In this document: in pieces, positions 20,401 through 31,864 of the stretch
How positions within the stretch are numbered: the stretch's first letter is position 1
Layout: each line of letters starts with the position of its first letter
From: Toxorhynchites rutilus septentrionalis
Lineage: Eukaryota; Arthropoda; Insecta; Diptera; Culicidae
Assembly (NCBI RefSeq): GCF_029784135.1
Contig: NC_073746.1
Coordinates: 99,960,515 to 100,024,514, forward strand
Length of the DNA stretch: 64,000 nt
Reading direction: 5' to 3'
The notes under the pieces: generated by a model
Seen by the model: the letters and a program-made list of their open reading frames with translations, nothing else
What the model was told of the DNA's origin: nothing
Database searches by the model: none
Position numbers and translations under genes: made by a program

Positions 20401-23400
20401 TTCAGTGCAAGAGGTCAAGGATCTGACCACTGTAATACAGTGGAATTGCAGAAGCATCATCCCTAAACTAGATCAATTTAAATTTTTAATTCATAGTTCT
20501 AACTGTGATGTATTTTCCCTCTGTGAAACATGGCTTTCTTCAGCCGACGAACTGAATTTCCACGATTTCAACATTATTCGCCTCGATCGAAATGACTCGT
20601 TTGGTGGCGTACTATTGGGGATAAAAAAATGTCACTCCTTCTATAGAGTCACTCTCCCATCGATGACAGGCATTGAAGTTGTCGCTGGCCAGACACAAAT
20701 CAATGGCAAAGACCTCTGCATTGCCTCGATATATATTCCTCCAAGAACTATGGTTGGCCGCCATCAGTTTTTTGATATCATCGAGGCACTGCCGGAGCCG
20801 CGGCTAATCTTAGGTGACCTCAACTCCCATGGAACAGCATGGGGTTCACTCTACGATGACAACCGTGCCACTTTGATTTATGATCTGTGCGACAACTTCA
20901 AATTGACAGTTTTGAATACTGGGGAAGCAACTAGAATAGCCAACCCTCCTGCACGGGCAAGCATGCTAGACATATCACTTTGCTCTTCTTCGTTATCCCT
21001 GGATTGCACGTGGAAGGTAATCCAAGATCCCCACGGTAGTGACCACCTGCCAATAATTTTATCGATCGCCAATGAATCAGGATCTCGTGAGTCAGTCGAT
21101 ATTGCGTATGACCTCACGAAAAATATTGACTGGAGAAAATTTGCAGAAATAATATCTGAAGCACTTGTTTCAATGCATGAACTTCCTCCACTCGAAGAGT
21201 ATAACTTTATATCGAGTTTGATTTACGAAAGCGCACTTCAAGCTCAAAAGAAACGTGTTCCTGCTACCACTTTCCGACGTCGTCCTCCATCACTTTGGTG
21301 GGACAAGGAGTGTTCAAAGGTCTACCTTGAAAAATCATCCGCTTTCAAAAAATTCCGGAAAACTGGATTAGTGGAATGGTTTCGAAAGTACCAAGCTCTA
21401 GAAGCCAAACTAAAAGGTCTGATTAAAGTAAAAAAGCGTGGATATTGGCGAAAGTTTGTCAATGGTTTGTCAAGGGAGACCGCTATGAGCACTCTTTGGA
21501 ATACGGCTAGGAGAATGCGTAGCTGGAACCATACAAATGAAAGTGAGGAATACTCTGACCGTTGGATTTTCAAATTTGCAAGAAAGGTTTGTCCCGATTC
21601 CGTTCCTGCACAAAGCGTCGTACGCGACATTCCGCTCCAATGCGACTATGAGAATTTTTCGATGGTAGAATTCTCAATTGCCCTCCTCTCATGTAACAAT
21701 TCAGCTCCTGGGTCGGACAAGATTAAATTCAACTTGTTGAAGAATCTTCCCGACTTGGCGAAACAGCGTTTGCTGAACTTGTTCAACAAGTTTCTGGAAC
21801 TGAATATTGTCCCACATGACTGGAGGCAAGTGAGAGTGATAGCCATACGAAAACCCAACAAGCCGACTTGCGATCACAACTCGTATAGGCCGATTGCAAT
21901 GTTATCCTGTATTCGCAAATTGTTAGAGAAAATGATTCTACTTCGTTTGGACAAGTGGGTTGAAGCGAACAATTTGCTGTCAAATAGGCAGTTTGGCTTC
22001 CGCCGAGGTAAAGGGACGAACGATTGTCTGGCGCTGCTATCTTCTGAAATCCAAATCGCATTTGCTCGCAAAGAACAAATGGCTTCCGTTTTCCTCGATA
22101 TCAAAGGGGCATTTGATTCAGTTTCCATGGAAATTCTCTCAGAGAAACTTCATAATCGTGGACTTTCACCAATTCTGAATAATTTCTTGTACAATTTACT
22201 GTCAGAAAAGCACATGTTTTTCAATCATGGCAGCTTGAAATCTTCTCGATACAGTTTTATGGGCCTACCACAAGGCTCCTGCCTAAGCCCCCTCTTGTAC
22301 AGTTTTTACGTCAATGATATGGATGATTGTCTAACTAGAGACTACACGCTGAGACAACTTGCAGACGATGGAGTTATTTCCATCACGGGTATTAATCCCG
22401 TCGTTCTGCAAAAGTCGTTGCAAGATACCCTGAACAATCTGTTCACGTGGGCCCTCAAGCTGGGTATCGAATTCTCTACGGAGAAAACTGAAATGGTCGT
22501 TTTTTCTAGGAAGCACGAACCCGCCCAATTCCAGCTTCACCTATCCGGCAAAACGATCAAGCACTCGATGTTTTTCAAATACCTTGGAGTATGTTTTGAC
22601 TCTAAATGTACCTGGGGAATACACATTGCGTATTTGAAACAGAAATGCCAGCAAAGAATCAATTTTCTCCAAACAATAACCGGAACATGGTGGGGTGCCC
22701 ATCCAGGAGACCTCATTCAGTTATACAAAACAACGATATTATCAGTGTTAGAATATGGCAGTTTTTGCTTCCGATCAGCTGCCAGGATTCATATTCTCAA
22801 GCTGGAGAGAATACAATATCGTTGCCTGCGTATAGTCATGGGGTGTTTGCATTCGACACATACGATGAGTCTCGAAGTTTTGGCAGGAGTACCCCCGCTT
22901 ACTCTTCGGTTCACAGAATTATCCTACAGATTTCTCATCCGTTGCAAGATCATGAATCCATTGGTGATTGATAACTTCGAAAATCTACTCCAGCTGACTC
23001 CTCAGTCAAGTTTTATGTCTTTATACCATGAGTACCTTACCCACGACGTGCACCCTTCACCAGGCATCTCCAACCAAGTTTGCTTCCCATACTTTTGCAA
23101 TTCCTCTGTCATTTTTGATCTGTCCATGCGACAAAAAATCCATGGAATCCCAGATCATCTACGCTCCGATTATATTCCGCCGATATTTTCGGCAGAATAT
23201 GGGAAAGTTAGATCTGATAAAATGTTCTTTACTGACGGTTCACACATAAACGGGTCCACTGGCTTCGGCATCTTCAATGAAAATTCCAGTGCCTCTTTCA
23301 AACTCAAAGATCCTTGTTCCGTGTATGTCGCTGAACTGGGTGCGATATACTACGCACTGGGGATCATTGAAACATTGCCCATCGACCACTATTTTATTTT

Positions 23401-23752
23401 TTCAGACAGTCTCAGCGCAATAGAGGCAATCCGCTCAATGAAAGTTGATAAACGCTCATCTTATTTCCTAACAAGAATAAGACAACTATTGAGTGTTTTG
23501 GTCGAAAAATTATTCAAGATTACCTTAGCATGGGTTCCCTCTCATTGCTCGATTCCGGGGAATGAGAAAGCGGACTCGCTAGCTAAGGTGGGCGCTTTAG
23601 AAGGCACACTTTTTGAAAGGCAAATTGCTTATAATGAATTTTTCCACATTCCTCGTCAGTACACGCTCGTAAGTTGGCAGCGCATGTGGAGTGGAGATGA
23701 GTTCGGTCGTTGGTTACACACGATTATCCCTAAGGTCTCGACGAGTGCATAG
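20393..23752 (+). pseudogene. LINE ORF2: endonuclease, reverse transcriptase, RNase H (premature stop)
   Basis: 1119 residues survive. Residues about 10-225 are an APE-type endonuclease (IQWNCRS, CETWL, GDLNSHGTAWG, SDHLPI). About 440-720 is the reverse transcriptase, with FLDIKGAFDSV, GLPQGSCLSPLLY and LADDG as the catalytic metal-binding motif. About 940-1070 is RNase H (FFTDGS, AELGAI, FSDSLSA, GNEKADSLAK). The protein nicks target DNA and primes cDNA synthesis on the nick. A TAG at 23750 replaces the TGG (Trp) of copy 2, and the 369-bp deletion follows, so the C-terminal cysteine motif (CDCGDGYHDIEHVVWSC in copy 2) is lost. The rest of the frame is intact. Confidence 0.88.
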
Positions 23753-24231
23753 TTCAAGGGATTGAATGTAGGTCGTGATTTCATTCGCGTGATATCTCGG
23801 ATACACGGGCCAAAGGTTGTGCAGTCCACTGATGATTCAACAAGAGCCAAAGGTTGTACCGCTCATGACAACTCTACATGAACTGATGATTGCGCCGGTT
23901 AGTGACCATTCTATCCTGGATTCCTCGAGTCGAGAAAGACGCACCACGCTAGATATGAGGTACAGACTAGGGGGGCGTTGCTGATTAATGGTCAGCTGCA
24001 TTCCAATAGGAAGTATCCCGAGTCGGGCACACGTACAGAGCATTGGAGACAGCAACATCCGAATTACGAAAACACTTGTAATACTAACCTCGAGCCAACC
24101 GCGAGTAATCGGTTACATATTACTAACATAGATAATAAGAAAAATTGTCAAAGTATTGAACTCCCGGCCCCGTGAGGCTAACGCCATATGAGCCTTGATA
24201 AAAATATATATTTTGGGAAAAAAAAAACCTT

Positions 24232-24561
24232 TAATAAAAAAAAATCACTATTGAAACGGTTGATAAAATTGGTTGCAATATAGTTACCACTGCCCGTTAA
24301 CCACAAAAACATTGTTTGCCGCTGCCTTGTAAGCTTCCTTTATTGCGCCTTTGGTTAGGGAAAAATTGAAACATTATTTCTAGTGCAGCGAAAAAAAAGG
24401 TTGTTTTTATATATAGACTTACAAATGGAAAATTAAGAATTCGAATTTTTGATCAAATACACCATTTATTTTATTGAAATAATTACATGATCTTACAAAG
24501 TAGATACTGAATAGAACCCTCTCAATGAAAAACCTATCAACATGTTGTATTCTAAAATAAT
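24232..24561. other. A-rich flank without recognisable gene
   Basis: Contains TGCAATATAGTTACCACTGCC and TGCAGCGAAAAAAAAGG, which have loose counterparts at 25470-25540 on the far side of the TTAA MITE. This suggests an older repeat that the MITE entered. Confidence 0.35.
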
Positions 24562-24565
24562 TTAA

Positions 24566-25317
24566 GGCGGTATTCTAGTGTAGAGACACGAATTTCGGAC
24601 GTTTTTCCGAGTTCCGTAAAAATAAAACAAAGAATATTTCTACTATCCATTATATCATAATTTGTTTATCTATCTATCTATCCATCTATCTATCTATTTT
24701 AACAATAAAACAAAAATTGAACGGAGAAAAAATTTTCATAACTAAAATAGTTAAGAGCTGATGAAGTGAGATAGCTAAAAAAAAAAGTTGTGCAATGGCG
24801 TACACGATTCCAGCCCTTCTGGTTATCTGAAACAAAAAAATTTAACAGATTCTGAAACAGTAAAGATGCTGCTATCGCATGAACCTCGGACAAGTCAAAA
24901 ACATCTTTCTTCAGAAAATGGCAGCCGTTTAAAAAATAAAATGCGGTTTAAAATGTTTTGTCTTAGGTTTTCCATTTTATTTGAAATAGTAAAATTTTAA
25001 GAATATCATTATTCAGAGGTTCATGCGATAGAGAGTTGCCTGCAGATTGTATCCATATAAATTCGACATGAATCGGTTTAGTAGAACTTGAGATATCGTG
25101 TACGCCAGTTTGAAAAAAAGAGTTTCGAGAAAAACGCGTTTGAAGTTCATTGTTACGGGCGTACCAAGTTAAAGGCCGCATCACTGAAATGGCTCTAACT
25201 CGGTTATTAGGATTTTCGATAAGTCTTTTCTAGGGTATATTATTGAATGGCTCAACTTCAGAAATATGAAGGAAAAAAATTTTGATTTTTTTCAAATTTC
25301 TAGACTGGAATACTGCC
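24566..25317. mobile_element. TTAA-flanked MITE (752 bp)
   Basis: Inverted ends GGCGGTATTCTAGTGTAGA and GGCAGTATTCCAGTCTAGA (minus strand) lie between TTAA duplications at 24562-24565 and 25318-25321. TTAA targets are typical of piggyBac transposases. No coding capacity. A (TCTA)n run lies inside at about 24664-24698. Confidence 0.78.
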
Positions 25318-25321
25318 TTAA

Positions 25322-26275
25322 ACAGAATTTTCTTCCGGCGCTATATAATCGTGGGTTTTTACATAAAAATGACTCCCAAAATAATATCGTACATGTTTAG
25401 CAGTCCTAAAAAATGGAGTATTGCCAGATACCTTTGGAAGTCTTTGGTTGAGCAAAATACTGAAATAACATTTCAAGTGCAGCGAAAAAAATATTTTTTT
25501 TGTGGGTGGCAATATAGTTGCTACGGCCTCATAAAGGGTTAAATTCTAAATACTCATTATAATTTCTAATCCTTGACTATCATGTATACATATGTTTTTG
25601 CAATCAGAAATATTTCTAATTAATAATTGAAAACATCTTTGCGGTCTATTAGGAAATAGTCGAGTTATTGAAATAGAAAATAGAAATTGCACCAAACTGT
25701 TGTTTCTGGTTATCGAAGATGCCTTAAGAATGCTAGAAAAAAAACAAAATGATTGAACATTTCAGTTTCAACACGTACCAATTATATAAATAATTTCAAC
25801 AATAGTAAACAGTCAACGAATTCAGTGTACTCGCATCAGTAGAAATTTTAAAACTTCATTTCATCAATTAATGTGAAGTTTATGTTACTTCACTTCCAAA
25901 TCCGCTTGTTTTGAAATGAGACGCAAAGTGGTGAGACGTTAGCTGGTTGATTGATTCTCAAACAAATAAAAAAAAGTTTAACAGAACACGTGTACACCTT
26001 GATAGTGAATGTCTTATATCAATGAGATTTATTTCTGCAATGGTGTTGTAGATTGTAGATTTTTCATAAAATGATGTTTTTGTGCATAATCTTTCGGAAA
26101 CACAAAAAAAATTGTTCGTTCCCACTATTTAGAAAAAAGAAGATCAATGTCCCATTTTGATATTCAAGGCATAACTGTCCCACCATTATTTTTTACGCCC
26201 GTAATCAAGCTTGATTGATTCAAGTGAGGGGAGCTTTTCACATTTCATTAGACAATAGGTTACTGCTAATGAAAA
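25322..26275. other. AT-rich intergenic DNA, nothing recognised
   Basis: No gene, RNA or clear repeat ends are visible apart from the possible outer repeat at 25470-25540. The 86-codon frame at 25282-25542 overlaps the MITE end and is not called. Confidence 0.4.
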
Positions 26276-26397
26276 GTTACAGGAGGGTTGTGTCCGAGAC
26301 ACGACCGCATAGTTGACGTAGGATTCCGTTAGGCTATCTGTTGATTTTGGATATGTTTGAAGAATTACATCGTTAAACTTTTTGATAAAGATTTGGT

Positions 26398-26413
26398 GGC
26401 CCTGAAAAGGGCT
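26398..26413 (-). promoter_or_regulatory. Histone-type mRNA 3' stem-loop in HLE-6
   Basis: On the minus strand AGCCCTTTTCAGGGCC followed by ACCA: five perfect pairs around TTTC plus the conserved ACCA flank, the best preserved flank in the window. TCAAAAAGTTT follows where a purine-rich element would lie. Confidence 0.72.
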
Positions 26414-26706
26414 GTTTTGTTTGGTTGATGAGTATTGTTTGTTCACTCCACCAGTGTTTACCGAGTGATGATGACAGAAGGATGGTAAACAGTCGTCGTA
26501 TGGCGCGTTTCAGATAAAAGATACTGAAGTGGGACGAGATATGATGAAAATAGCCCTCTGTGATCCTAGACAAGATGCCGCTTATTATATGTATGGATGA
26601 ACTAAAGAAAAAAAAACTCACCAATGTAATATAAGATTATTACCAATACCGAACACAATTATCAATTTTGCTCATCAGTGAAAACATGTTACTTTAATAT
26701 AGAGAA

Positions 26707-28703
26707 CGTGAACGTGAACGTGAACAATCTGTTCACGTGGGCCCTCAAGCTGGGTATCGAATTCTCTACGGAGAAAACTGAAATGGTCGTTTTTTCTAGG
26801 AAGCACGAACCCGCCCAATTCCAGCTTTACCTATCCGGCAAAACGATCCAACACTCTATGTTTTTCAAATACCTGGGTGTATATTTTGATTCTAAATGTA
26901 CCTGGGGGAGACACATTGCGTATTTGAAACAGAAATGCCAGCAAAGAATCAATTTTCTCCAAACAATAACCGGAACATGGTGGGGTGCCCATCCAGGAGA
27001 CCTCATTCAGTTGTACAAAACAACGATATTGTCAGTGTTAGAATATGGCAGTTTTTGCTTCCGATCAGCTGCCAGGATTCATATTCTCAAGCTGGAGAGG
27101 ATACAATATCGTTGCTTGCGTATAGCCATGGGGTGTTTGCAATCGACACATACGATGAGTCTCGAAGTTTTGGCAGGATTACCCCCGCCTACTCTTCGGT
27201 TCACAGAATTATCCTACAGATTTCTCATCCGTTGCAAGATCATGAATCCATTGGTGATTGATAACTTCGAAAATCTACTCCAGCTGACTCCTCAGTCAAG
27301 TTTTATGTCTTTATACCATGAGTACCTTACCCACGACGTGCACCCTTCACCAGGCATCTCCAACCAAGTTTGCTTCCCATACTTTTGCAATTCCTCTGTC
27401 ATTTTTGATCTGTCCATGCGACAAAAAATCCATGGAATCCCAGATCATCTACGCTCCGATTATATTCCGCCGATATTTTCGGCAGAATATGGGAAAGTTA
27501 GATCTGATAAAATGTTCTTTACTGACGGTTCACACATAAACGGGTCCACTGGCTTCGGCATCTTCAATGAAAATTCCAGTGCCTCTTTCAAACTCAAAGA
27601 TCCTTGTTCCGTGTATGTCGCAGAAATGGGTGCGATATACTATGCTCTAGGGATCATTGAAACACTGCCCATCGACCATTATTTTATTTTTTCAGACAGT
27701 CTCAGCTCAATAGAGGCAATCCGCTCAATGAAAGTTGATAAACGCTCATCTTATTCCCTAACAAGAATAAGACATCTATTGAATGTTTTGGTCGAAAAAT
27801 TATTCAAGATTACCTTAGCATGGGTTCCCTCTCATTGCTCGATTCCGGGGAATGAGAAAGCGGACTCGCTAGCTAAGGTGGGCGCTTCAGAAGGCACACT
27901 TTTTGAAAGGCAAATTGCCTATAATGAATATTTTCACATTCCTCGTCAGGACACACTCGTTAGTTGGCAGCGCATGTGGAGTGAAGATGAGTTCGGTCGT
28001 TGGTTACACACGATTATCCCTAAGGTCTCGACGAGTGCATGGTTCAAGGGATTGAATGTAGGTCGTGATTTCATTCGCGTGATATCTCGGCTTATGTCCA
28101 ATCACTACAACCTAAACGCGCATCTCTATCGCATTGGGCTCGCAGCAAACAATCTTTGTGATTGTGGCGATGGCTACCACGACATCGAGCATGTTGTTTG
28201 GTCGTGTATCCGATTCCATGCTGCTCGCTCTCAGCTCTCTAGAGCACTGAGAGCACACGGCAGACAATCGAATATCCCCGTCCGGGATATCTTAGGTAGC
28301 CGGGATCCTGATCTTCTGCTTCATCTATACCTGTTCCTCAGAAACGCCGATGTCAACGTTTAATGATGTTTCCTTCGTTGTGTCCCCGTTTCATATCCCT
28401 CCTATCCGATCGATAAACTTTTACTTAGTCGCGGCAATACATACACACACTCTTTACAGATGCACGGGTCAAAGGTTGTGCAGTCCACTGATCATTCAAC
28501 AAGAGCCAAAGGTTGTACCGCTCATGACAACTCTACACGAACTGATGATTGCGCCGGCTAGTGACCATTCTATCCTGGATTCCTCGAGTCGAGAAAGACG
28601 CACCACGCTAGATATGGGGTACAGACTAGGGAGCGTTGCTGATTAATGGTCAGCTGCATCCCAATAGGAAGTAGCCCGTGTCGGGCACACGTATAGAGCA
28701 TCG
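26707..28703 (+). mobile_element. I-clade LINE copy 2 (5'-truncated, lacks 3' tail)
   Basis: It is flanked by an 11-bp duplication AATATAGAGAA (26696-26706 and 28704-28714), and the uninterrupted site is seen in HLE-1 near 6460-6480. The sequence starts with GAACGT-type hexamers and enters ORF2 near the end of the RT domain. It carries RNase H, the C-terminal cysteine motif, the ORF2 stop at 28363 and part of the 3' UTR. It stops at GTATAGAGCATCG, about 180 bases short of the 3' end of copies 1 and 3, with no A tail. Confidence 0.88.
26718..28363 (+). pseudogene. LINE ORF2 C-terminal half (RT end, RNase H, cysteine motif)
   Basis: About 548 codons are open and correspond to residues from about 680 of ORF2 copy 1 to the true C-terminus. 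They include the RT thumb/connection region, RNase H (FFTDGS, AEMGAI, FSDSLSS, GNEKADSLAK) and the CDCGDGYHDIEH cysteine-histidine motif lost from copy 1. The ATG at 26678 lies in flanking DNA, so it is not a native start. Without endonuclease and RT catalytic motifs the product could not act as a retrotransposase. It is nearly identical to copy 1 over the shared part. Confidence 0.85.
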
Positions 28704-29129
28704 AATATAGAGAAAACATATTTCAAATGGAAAAAGTAATTTTCTTTGATCATTTTTACTTTCTGAGTATTTTTTAACCCAATGCAAATTTTAATTGGAC
28801 TAACAACACCTAATACCATATGTAGAGTAAATATATAAACTATCCTTGGATGAAAATGAACACAACAAAACAGACAGCTTAAACCAAACGATCCGTTCTC
28901 GAGCGGGAACCAACCTTGGTTTTAATTTAAGAAAAATGAAATAAATCATTTCATATATCAAGTCATTTTTAACACAACTGCTACCAGATACAATTTTATA
29001 GTTACACGCCAAATTTTTCACAATACACGATCGGTCATTGATATGAAATTTCACGAGGCAACCAACATTAAAGTTCCAAATATAAATTGTGTTTGCTAGA
29101 ATTAATCATATCACTCACCTTTTATTTCC

Positions 29130-29280
29130 AATGCCGATTTCCCCCAGGCAGCTTGGTTTTGTTGTCTCTGTTAGGGAACACATTTCGGTAGGAATGAAAA
29201 TTCTCTCTCCTCTCTTGTATTTGCAATGCCAATTTTCCCCAGGCAGCTTGGTTTAGATGGCTCCGTTAGGGACTCGTCGC
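29130..29280. repeat. 95-bp-type units in HLE-6
   Basis: About one and a half units with GCCGATTTCCCCCAGGCAGC and GTTAGGGAACACATTTCGG. Same family as 3652-3936. Confidence 0.7.
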
Positions 29281-29559
29281 ATGTGTCGTCAATTTCGACC
29301 AATCAGAAGTGGGTATTTCCGTTAGGATAGGGGTTGAGATTTTCAATTGTTTAATAATTAGTTTCATGACATATATTATTTTCTTCAATATAAAAAAAAT
29401 GTTATGGAGTACCGAAACCGATTGACGCAAAAATTTCATCACTCCATCATGAAATGACTGAGCAATAAGCGTTTGAAATTGGACAATTTTCACTATGTGC
29501 TCGATTTTTGATTTTCAATTTGTACCTCAATATGTTCCCGGAAGACTTAATCCTACATA

Positions 29560-31856
29560 AAAAAACCGGTGTATTGTTAAACTGAAATGCTTAAACCTTC
29601 TGGTAGACAAATATGCTAGAAAACTTTGATTGCGTTTTTTTTCAGTTGCTGATTTTGGAACATGGGACAACTATGCGTAGAACGGCAGCAGGCAGAAATC
29701 AAAGGATAGTTGAACCAAAACTAGCAATTATCCCAATGACTGTATCGCACACCCGCAGGCATTGTTGCTCTCCTCATTTCTGATAACGATTATGCAATGA
29801 ATGTCACACAGGAAAAATGCCCCTCATTATTCACCCTCCCGCTCCCTACGGACTAACTACGGACTGCCTTTGACCATTCTGGCAATAAGACTAGAGCGCA
29901 AACTTCACGCTTGCTGCCAAGGATTTGGGATTGTCGGGCGCAAAACGAACAACTTTTGTCCTCACCTTTTCCGCCGAACCCCGTCGTCGTTTTGGGGGGC
30001 TAGTTAGTAGTTTATGCCACCTCTGTGCAGTATAGTGCAGATCTGGGACGACACACACTTCGCTTCCCGACGCTCCGGACTCATCGTCATATCTCTAAAT
30101 TAAAACCACATTATATTGCTGCTTTGGGTTTCATGTGATAATAGCCCTGGGCAGCTCCCGGAAAGCGCAACAAACCGAACCGAAGGGTGAGAAAAGGGCT
30201 GAAAAATTACGGTTCGAGCTAAGAGGTGGCACCCCAGCCGTTTATGAGTGTGTCTTACAACAGGAGCAAACATATGGGGCAAAACTAGCAGTATTAGTTG
30301 CTTTACAGGACAAGGGCGGTGAATTTATGGCCAAAGTTTAACTAGTTCCTTCCGGCTACCGCTGTAGTGGTGGGATACACATTATGTGGATGGAATCATA
30401 TCAGAGCCATGAGATGGCTCTGATAGGAGTCATCATTTGATGAATTGTTGACATCGGTCCTGATATTCCCGGAACGCTGAAGTCATTGCAGTTGGTATTA
30501 TCATTTGTAAAGTGTTTTAATTCAACAATTTTAACGTATTCTTTACTCTCATCGTGAATGTAATACAAAGCACACACACCAGGTGTATAAATATGATTCC
30601 ACTATCTGCTATTTAAATGAAGTACATTCGTTTTTTTTAAAGTGAACAAATTATGTGTTGTTCATTTGAAGAGCATCCAAAAATATATTTTTTATTTTTG
30701 AGTGACTTTCCATCATTCAACATCAGTCATAGTCAAGAATATATTGGTCATTATTATCTACAACCTTAAGCCATTTTCGGGTAATTTCATAATTCTATCC
30801 GTGGGAATTCTGTGTTCCATCGACGAAAAACCACGGAAGCTCTACACGAATAGATTATGAAATTTCTCGCAAATTATCATAATCTATTCGTCACATTTTA
30901 CTCCATGATATGTTTTGAGTTCACTCGTGTGTGTTGTCGCGTTGTTGTCTGGTCTGGCTTGAAAACACAAGCATTGTTTATAGAAGACTGTAAAATATGA
31001 TTCTTTGCTGATGACCGACTGTTACTTGCGCTTGAACAACACCGAGTCGATCTATCACAGAATTGTACAAAAATTAAGAAATCTAATCATTCTCACGTCA
31101 CCTAGCGTTACCCGATCGCACTTATACAATGAGAGATGTCGTTTAGTGAAACCATATACCAAAAATAATAAATTTTCTTTTCCCAAGCCTGATCTATTAA
31201 AATTCCATCGCTAAGCTATCGCAACCAGCAAAAGGGCACGGTCTATTTGATAGGAGTTAAATGGAGCATTAAATCAGAGCCATCACTGCATCAAAAAGCA
31301 GCATATTGAGTATGTATCGTACGCCAGTACCACCCACCAACACCACCCTCTCAAAGTGTCGCGCACTCATGTTTTCCGAAGCCACTTGTCACACTATGTG
31401 ACGGAATCATAAATAAACCAAATGCCACACAGGACCTGTTTTTTTATTATCCAAGCCCTGCTCGTAGCCATCATCGCCTCGCCTGGCCGAGTGGGGTAGA
31501 ATAGCTACCGAGACTCGCGAGCGTACGTCATCTTGTTCATTATCATAAATTATACTTTTATATGCGGGATGGCGTCACAGTACGGGTGTTATTAAATTAA
31601 CTTTTGGCACTTTCGTTCAATCGGTTCGCATCCGGAATTCCGGGATAGAGCCGGGTCTCGGCGCTGGCTCGGGGGACGACAATATGATACTGTCGTGGCT
31701 TTAAAGAGATCGAGAGCTCTGTGGAGCAATGGACGCTACCTAGCTCTAAGTGGTGGTTCAATTCCGTGTATTTTTATGGCAATTTTCATTTTTGCTGTGT
31801 TACATGCGTTAGACTTTCAACAACAAAAATCGTGATAGCAATATTTCGGGGAAATA
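29560..31856. other. Intergenic DNA, no gene recognised
   Basis: Mixed composition with short frames only (for example 29801-30007 and 30135-30341), none with family features. Near 31740-31780 AGCAATGGACG and GGTTCAATTCC vaguely resemble tRNA A and B boxes, but no acceptor stem or TSD is visible. The segment 31480-31700 is richer in GC. This may be true single-copy mosquito sequence. Confidence 0.4.
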
Positions 31857-31864
31857 TCTATATA

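Larger units (their letters stand above)
19261..24231 (+). mobile_element. I-clade non-LTR retrotransposon, copy 1 (5'-truncated, damaged)
   Basis: Two overlapping frames (gag-like ORF1 and endonuclease-RT-RNase H ORF2) are followed by a 3' UTR and an A-rich tail (about 24210-24231). The RNase H domain and three-knuckle ORF1 fit the I clade. The copy starts two bases before the ORF1 ATG, so the 5' UTR and probably part of ORF1 are lost. Compared with copy 2 it lacks 369 bp (28091-28459 there), deleted at 23800/23801. The 3' UTR (23800-24190) is shared with copies at 28460-28703 and 58958-59370. Confidence 0.88.
26276..29559 (-). mobile_element. HLE-6, Helentron-like repeat with histone-type 3' end, split by a LINE
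   Basis: On the minus strand the 5' end is at 29559 (decayed TGTAGGATTAAGTCTTCCGG). The 3' end is GGAATCCTACGTCAAC (26310-26325), a palindrome GTGTCTCGGACAC, then ACAACCCTCCTGTAAC at 26276. It is collinear with HLE-1, which lacks the LINE, and it lacks both insertions of HLE-1, so each serves as an empty-site reference for the other. A promoter-like block and a stem-loop (26398-26413) lie near the 3' end with no histone codons. The I LINE copy 2 occupies 26707-28703. Confidence 0.75.

Noticed and set aside
26678..26717. ATG at 26678 as start of a 561-residue LINE protein
   Set aside because: It lies in the flanking HLE-6 sequence before the TSD, so the start is accidental; the coding part begins after 26707.
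31730..31790. tRNA gene or SINE head
   Set aside because: A-box- and B-box-like words are present but there is no acceptor stem, tail or duplication.
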